This document shows, in pieces, positions 13,092 through 15,282 of a stretch of DNA of 15,282 bases. Below the pieces are notes generated by a model. It saw only the letters and a list, made by a program, of their open reading frames with translations. It did no database searches and had not been told where the DNA came from. Source of the DNA: Bacteroidales bacterium (GTDB lineage Bacteria; Bacteroidota; Bacteroidia; Bacteroidales; WCHB1-69); contig JAISRU010000190.1 of assembly GCA_031273515.1 (NCBI GenBank), positions 1 to 15,282 of the forward strand, read 5' to 3'. The position numbers were made by a program, and so were the translations under genes. The number at the start of each line of letters is the position of its first letter. Within the stretch, counting starts at the first letter, position 1.

Positions 13092-15194
13092 GATAGTATG
13101 CGTCAAAGATTGAAGTCTGACGTAATAAACTCCCGCAGATAAACCGCTGACGTCTAAAACCAACTTGTCATTTTCTTTTCCGACAACAGACGTTTGTACC
13201 GACTGTCCCGTTATGGAACAAACATTAACATCGGTAAACGTATTAATATCCGAACATACAAGCGTCAGCTGATCATTCACTGGATTAGGAAACAAAAACA
13301 ATGCAACTTCGTCTTTTGCTTCGTCTATACCGGTGGAGCAGGACAATTGTCGGATGAGTATTTCTCTCTCAATCTTTCTTTCTTCGGTAAATACGCTGAG
13401 CGTTTGTGATCTGGCTGTATTTGTTTCATTTTTAGTAACACCGAGCACTACCCCTATTGATCCATTACCCGATTGCCTGTTCAGTGATTGCCATGTTGAA
13501 TTAACACCTGTGATTGTCCATGACGTATTAGAATAAATTCTAAGAATAATATTTGAACGAGCATTGCAGTCAACTTCAATTTCATTTGTTTCGACTGATA
13601 AACTATCGGGCATTGGTTCTTTCAGGGTGAATTGAATGCTGTCGCCCAATGCCGTAATATTATCAATGTAAATATTTTTCATAAGCGAACCGTCGTGATA
13701 AAAAGGATATGGATTGCTTGAAGAACTGAAAGTGGTACGTCTGTGATCGCTTGCAAAAGCGGCATTCGATAGATTGCCATCGGCAGTCAGAGTACCGTTC
13801 GGACGAAAAACATATATTTCATCAAAACTGCTTGTTCCATCATAGTTTCCATTACCTTCAACACCCTGCTGTTCGTGTATTCTGTAAATCACTATTCCAG
13901 AACCGGGCAAATTGGCTTCAAACATATTTGTGTTTGTATTGCGATATTCCAATACAATATATTCGTTGTCGGAAAGACCATCATTAGAACGGATTTTATA
14001 GGCAAGTTTTTCTTTGCCTGTTCCATTACTTCGGTATAAGGTATACGTTCCAAGTTCTGTGATTTCAGGAATAGTATCTATCCATCCTCCGTATTTATAT
14101 TTCGTAAAAGCGCTTAATCCCTGAGGAGAAACGGGAGCATTGCTTGCCATTAAATCCCATGATCCAACAGGCGTTGCGCTATAATCGTATCGGTATAAAT
14201 CGGGAGCGCTAAGCGTATGCATCATTTCATGGCACATAACGCTCACATTTAATGTGCCTGCCAAAAGAAAATTATAATCATACGCACGTTTTCCATTTAT
14301 ATAGATGCTCTCACCTCCATATAAAGCCGAACGATGAGGCCACAATAACTCGCTCCATCCACCGGGATAGCCCGAAACAATAAAACAGATATTATCAATA
14401 TTGCCGTCATTATTGAAATCTAAAGTTAAACCAGAGGAAACACTGTCTTTAAAAAATTTCACTGCATTGCGCAATAGTTCCGATCTTCTACTATATTCGC
14501 TTCCACTGGTATATCCATTGGGATTGGAAGTGGATTGAGGTTGGTAATAACTTCGATCTTCGCTATCCTGATAACTGACAATAACGTTGTTAGAAGACGA
14601 AGGATAAAGATGACTTTGGATAAACATTTTGCCATACGAAACTATTCGGTAATAATTGTACATCGAATTAGAGGTTTCATACGAAGTGGAATCATTAAAC
14701 ATATTGTCTACCGTATTATATGTCAGCGAACCGAACGCTGTTGAGTCTTCGTCTGCAAAGCGAATAAAAACCACCAGATTATTTATCACTCCTTCATTTT
14801 TAGCATTGGCTTTGTGTTGACGGTTGTCGGGATAAGTCAGTTCCTGTTTAATGCGGTCATACTTCGCTTCCAATGCCTGTTTGGACAGATTTACATTCGG
14901 CGTTAATCCCACCGCAACAGGACTGATTCTGCCTGCAATATATTCCGAAGCAACAAGTTCTCCTCCCGACTGCATCGCATATACGTAATATCCCGTCTGG
15001 ACGTCCTGAATAATAGTATATCCTGCCGAATCGTGCAACCAGTTATGAAATTCATCTCCGCTGGCAAAACAATGTAAAACGCTACCGTCGGGTTGAAGCA
15101 ATCTTTGAGGCACATTCCGCAGATATGCCGCATATATGCTTGAAAAAGAAAACAATAAAACTAATACAAAAATAACTTTTTTTCCTGTTCTCAT
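13068..15194 (-). CDS. Secreted M6-family metalloprotease with BACON domain and T9SS type A tail
   Basis: A 708-residue secreted protease. Residues 1-23 form a signal peptide (RTGKK, hydrophobic core, IYAA). Residues 24-135 resemble a propeptide, with the RLLQPDGS and DSAGYTI patterns common before M6 catalytic domains. The catalytic domain (about 138-440) has the zinc motif HEMMH at 322-326 (H322, E323, H326), PDLY at 331-334 as the downstream ligand region, and GSWDLM at 344-349, the family's Met-turn-like segment. Residues 528-618 look like a BACON beta-sandwich, with SLSVETNEIEV and NTSWTIT near its start. Residues 620-708 are a T9SS type A sorting domain: the TGIDE linker, LFPNPVNDQL, ITGQSV, LSAGVYYVRL and a basic end, RSFVVE. 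It would be translocated across the outer membrane by T9SS and used in peptide degradation or attack on host or mucin proteins. It is a single gene; 88 upstream bases show no clear -7 element. The catalytic class is secure; the substrate is unknown. Confidence 0.93.
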   Translation of the reverse strand: MRTGKKVIFVLVLLFSFSSIYAAYLRNVPQRLLQPDGSVLHCFASGDEFHNWLHDSAGYTIIQDVQTGYYVYAMQSGGELVASEYIAGRISPVAVGLTPNVNLSKQALEAKYDRIKQELTYPDNRQHKANAKNEGVINNLVVFIRFADEDSTAFGSLTYNTVDNMFNDSTSYETSNSMYNYYRIVSYGKMFIQSHLYPSSSNNVIVSYQDSEDRSYYQPQSTSNPNGYTSGSEYSRRSELLRNAVKFFKDSVSSGLTLDFNNDGNIDNICFIVSGYPGGWSELLWPHRSALYGGESIYINGKRAYDYNFLLAGTLNVSVMCHEMMHTLSAPDLYRYDYSATPVGSWDLMASNAPVSPQGLSAFTKYKYGGWIDTIPEITELGTYTLYRSNGTGKEKLAYKIRSNDGLSDNEYIVLEYRNTNTNMFEANLPGSGIVIYRIHEQQGVEGNGNYDGTSSFDEIYVFRPNGTLTADGNLSNAAFASDHRRTTFSSSSNPYPFYHDGSLMKNIYIDNITALGDSIQFTLKEPMPDSLSVETNEIEVDCNARSNIILRIYSNTSWTITGVNSTWQSLNRQSGNGSIGVVLGVTKNETNTARSQTLSVFTEERKIEREILIRQLSCSTGIDEAKDEVALFLFPNPVNDQLTLVCSDINTFTDVNVCSITGQSVQTSVVGKENDKLVLDVSGLSAGVYYVRLQSLTHTIVRSFVVE

Positions 15195-15282
15195 GTTAAG
15201 TAACTATTTTAATTAAATATATGTTATCTACAATTTGTCTACTCTCTGTATTATTTACAACTATCGTGCCAAATCAATTTGA

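Overview
The window looks like chromosomal DNA from an anaerobic, fermentative member of the Bacteroidota, most likely Bacteroidales. Four things point there. Two proteins end in type A sorting domains of the type IX secretion system (T9SS). There is a DUF4292 lipoprotein and a protein with a carboxypeptidase-like regulatory domain. Several gene starts are preceded by the Bacteroidota -7 promoter element (TAnnTTTG). Shine-Dalgarno sequences are absent before most genes. By eye the DNA is moderately AT-rich and there is no tRNA, rRNA, CRISPR array, transposase or phage gene.

Layout. (1) Bases 1-764, minus strand: an AAA-type ATPase cut off by the window edge. (2) Bases 765-1332: no gene; it holds a copy of a dispersed repeat, an 8-bp microrepeat and a tandem array of nine 42-bp units, each centred on a small palindrome. 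(3) Bases 1333-2508, minus: an exported protein with a carboxypeptidase-like regulatory domain. (4) Bases 2664-3461, minus: a small T9SS cargo protein with a doubtful start, flanked by two almost identical hairpin terminators. (5) Bases 3600-8333, minus: a four-gene [FeFe]-hydrogenase operon, transcribed as SpoIIE-type phosphatase, HydC, HydB, HydA. (6) Bases 8334-8982: a divergent intergenic region packed with short dispersed repeats and carrying the promoters of both flanking operons. (7) Bases 8983-13041, plus: rel (ppGpp synthetase/hydrolase), a DUF4292 lipoprotein and queG (epoxyqueuosine reductase), closely packed. (8) Bases 13068-15194, minus: a secreted M6-family metalloprotease with a BACON domain and a T9SS tail, convergent with queG.

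How the genes work together. HydC and HydB would oxidise NADH (or accept electrons from H2), and HydA would make or consume H2 at its H-cluster, so the operon lets a fermenter dispose of reducing power. The phosphatase at the head of the operon suggests Ser/Thr-phosphorylation control of the enzyme or its regulators. HydB is the short, NuoF-like form without the extra domains of the well-studied bifurcating enzymes, so simple NADH-linked turnover is plausible. No hydEFG maturation genes lie in the window. The rel operon joins stringent-response signalling to a probable outer-membrane lipoprotein and a tRNA-modification enzyme. The two T9SS proteins and the regulatory-domain protein belong to the cell-surface and secretion programme.

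The parts least explained by the gene annotation are the 42-bp palindromic tandem array, the duplicated terminator that brackets one gene, the repeat-built rel promoter with a 5'-leader hairpin, and the minimal phosphatase-led hydrogenase operon. I did not find a clearly new multi-gene system.
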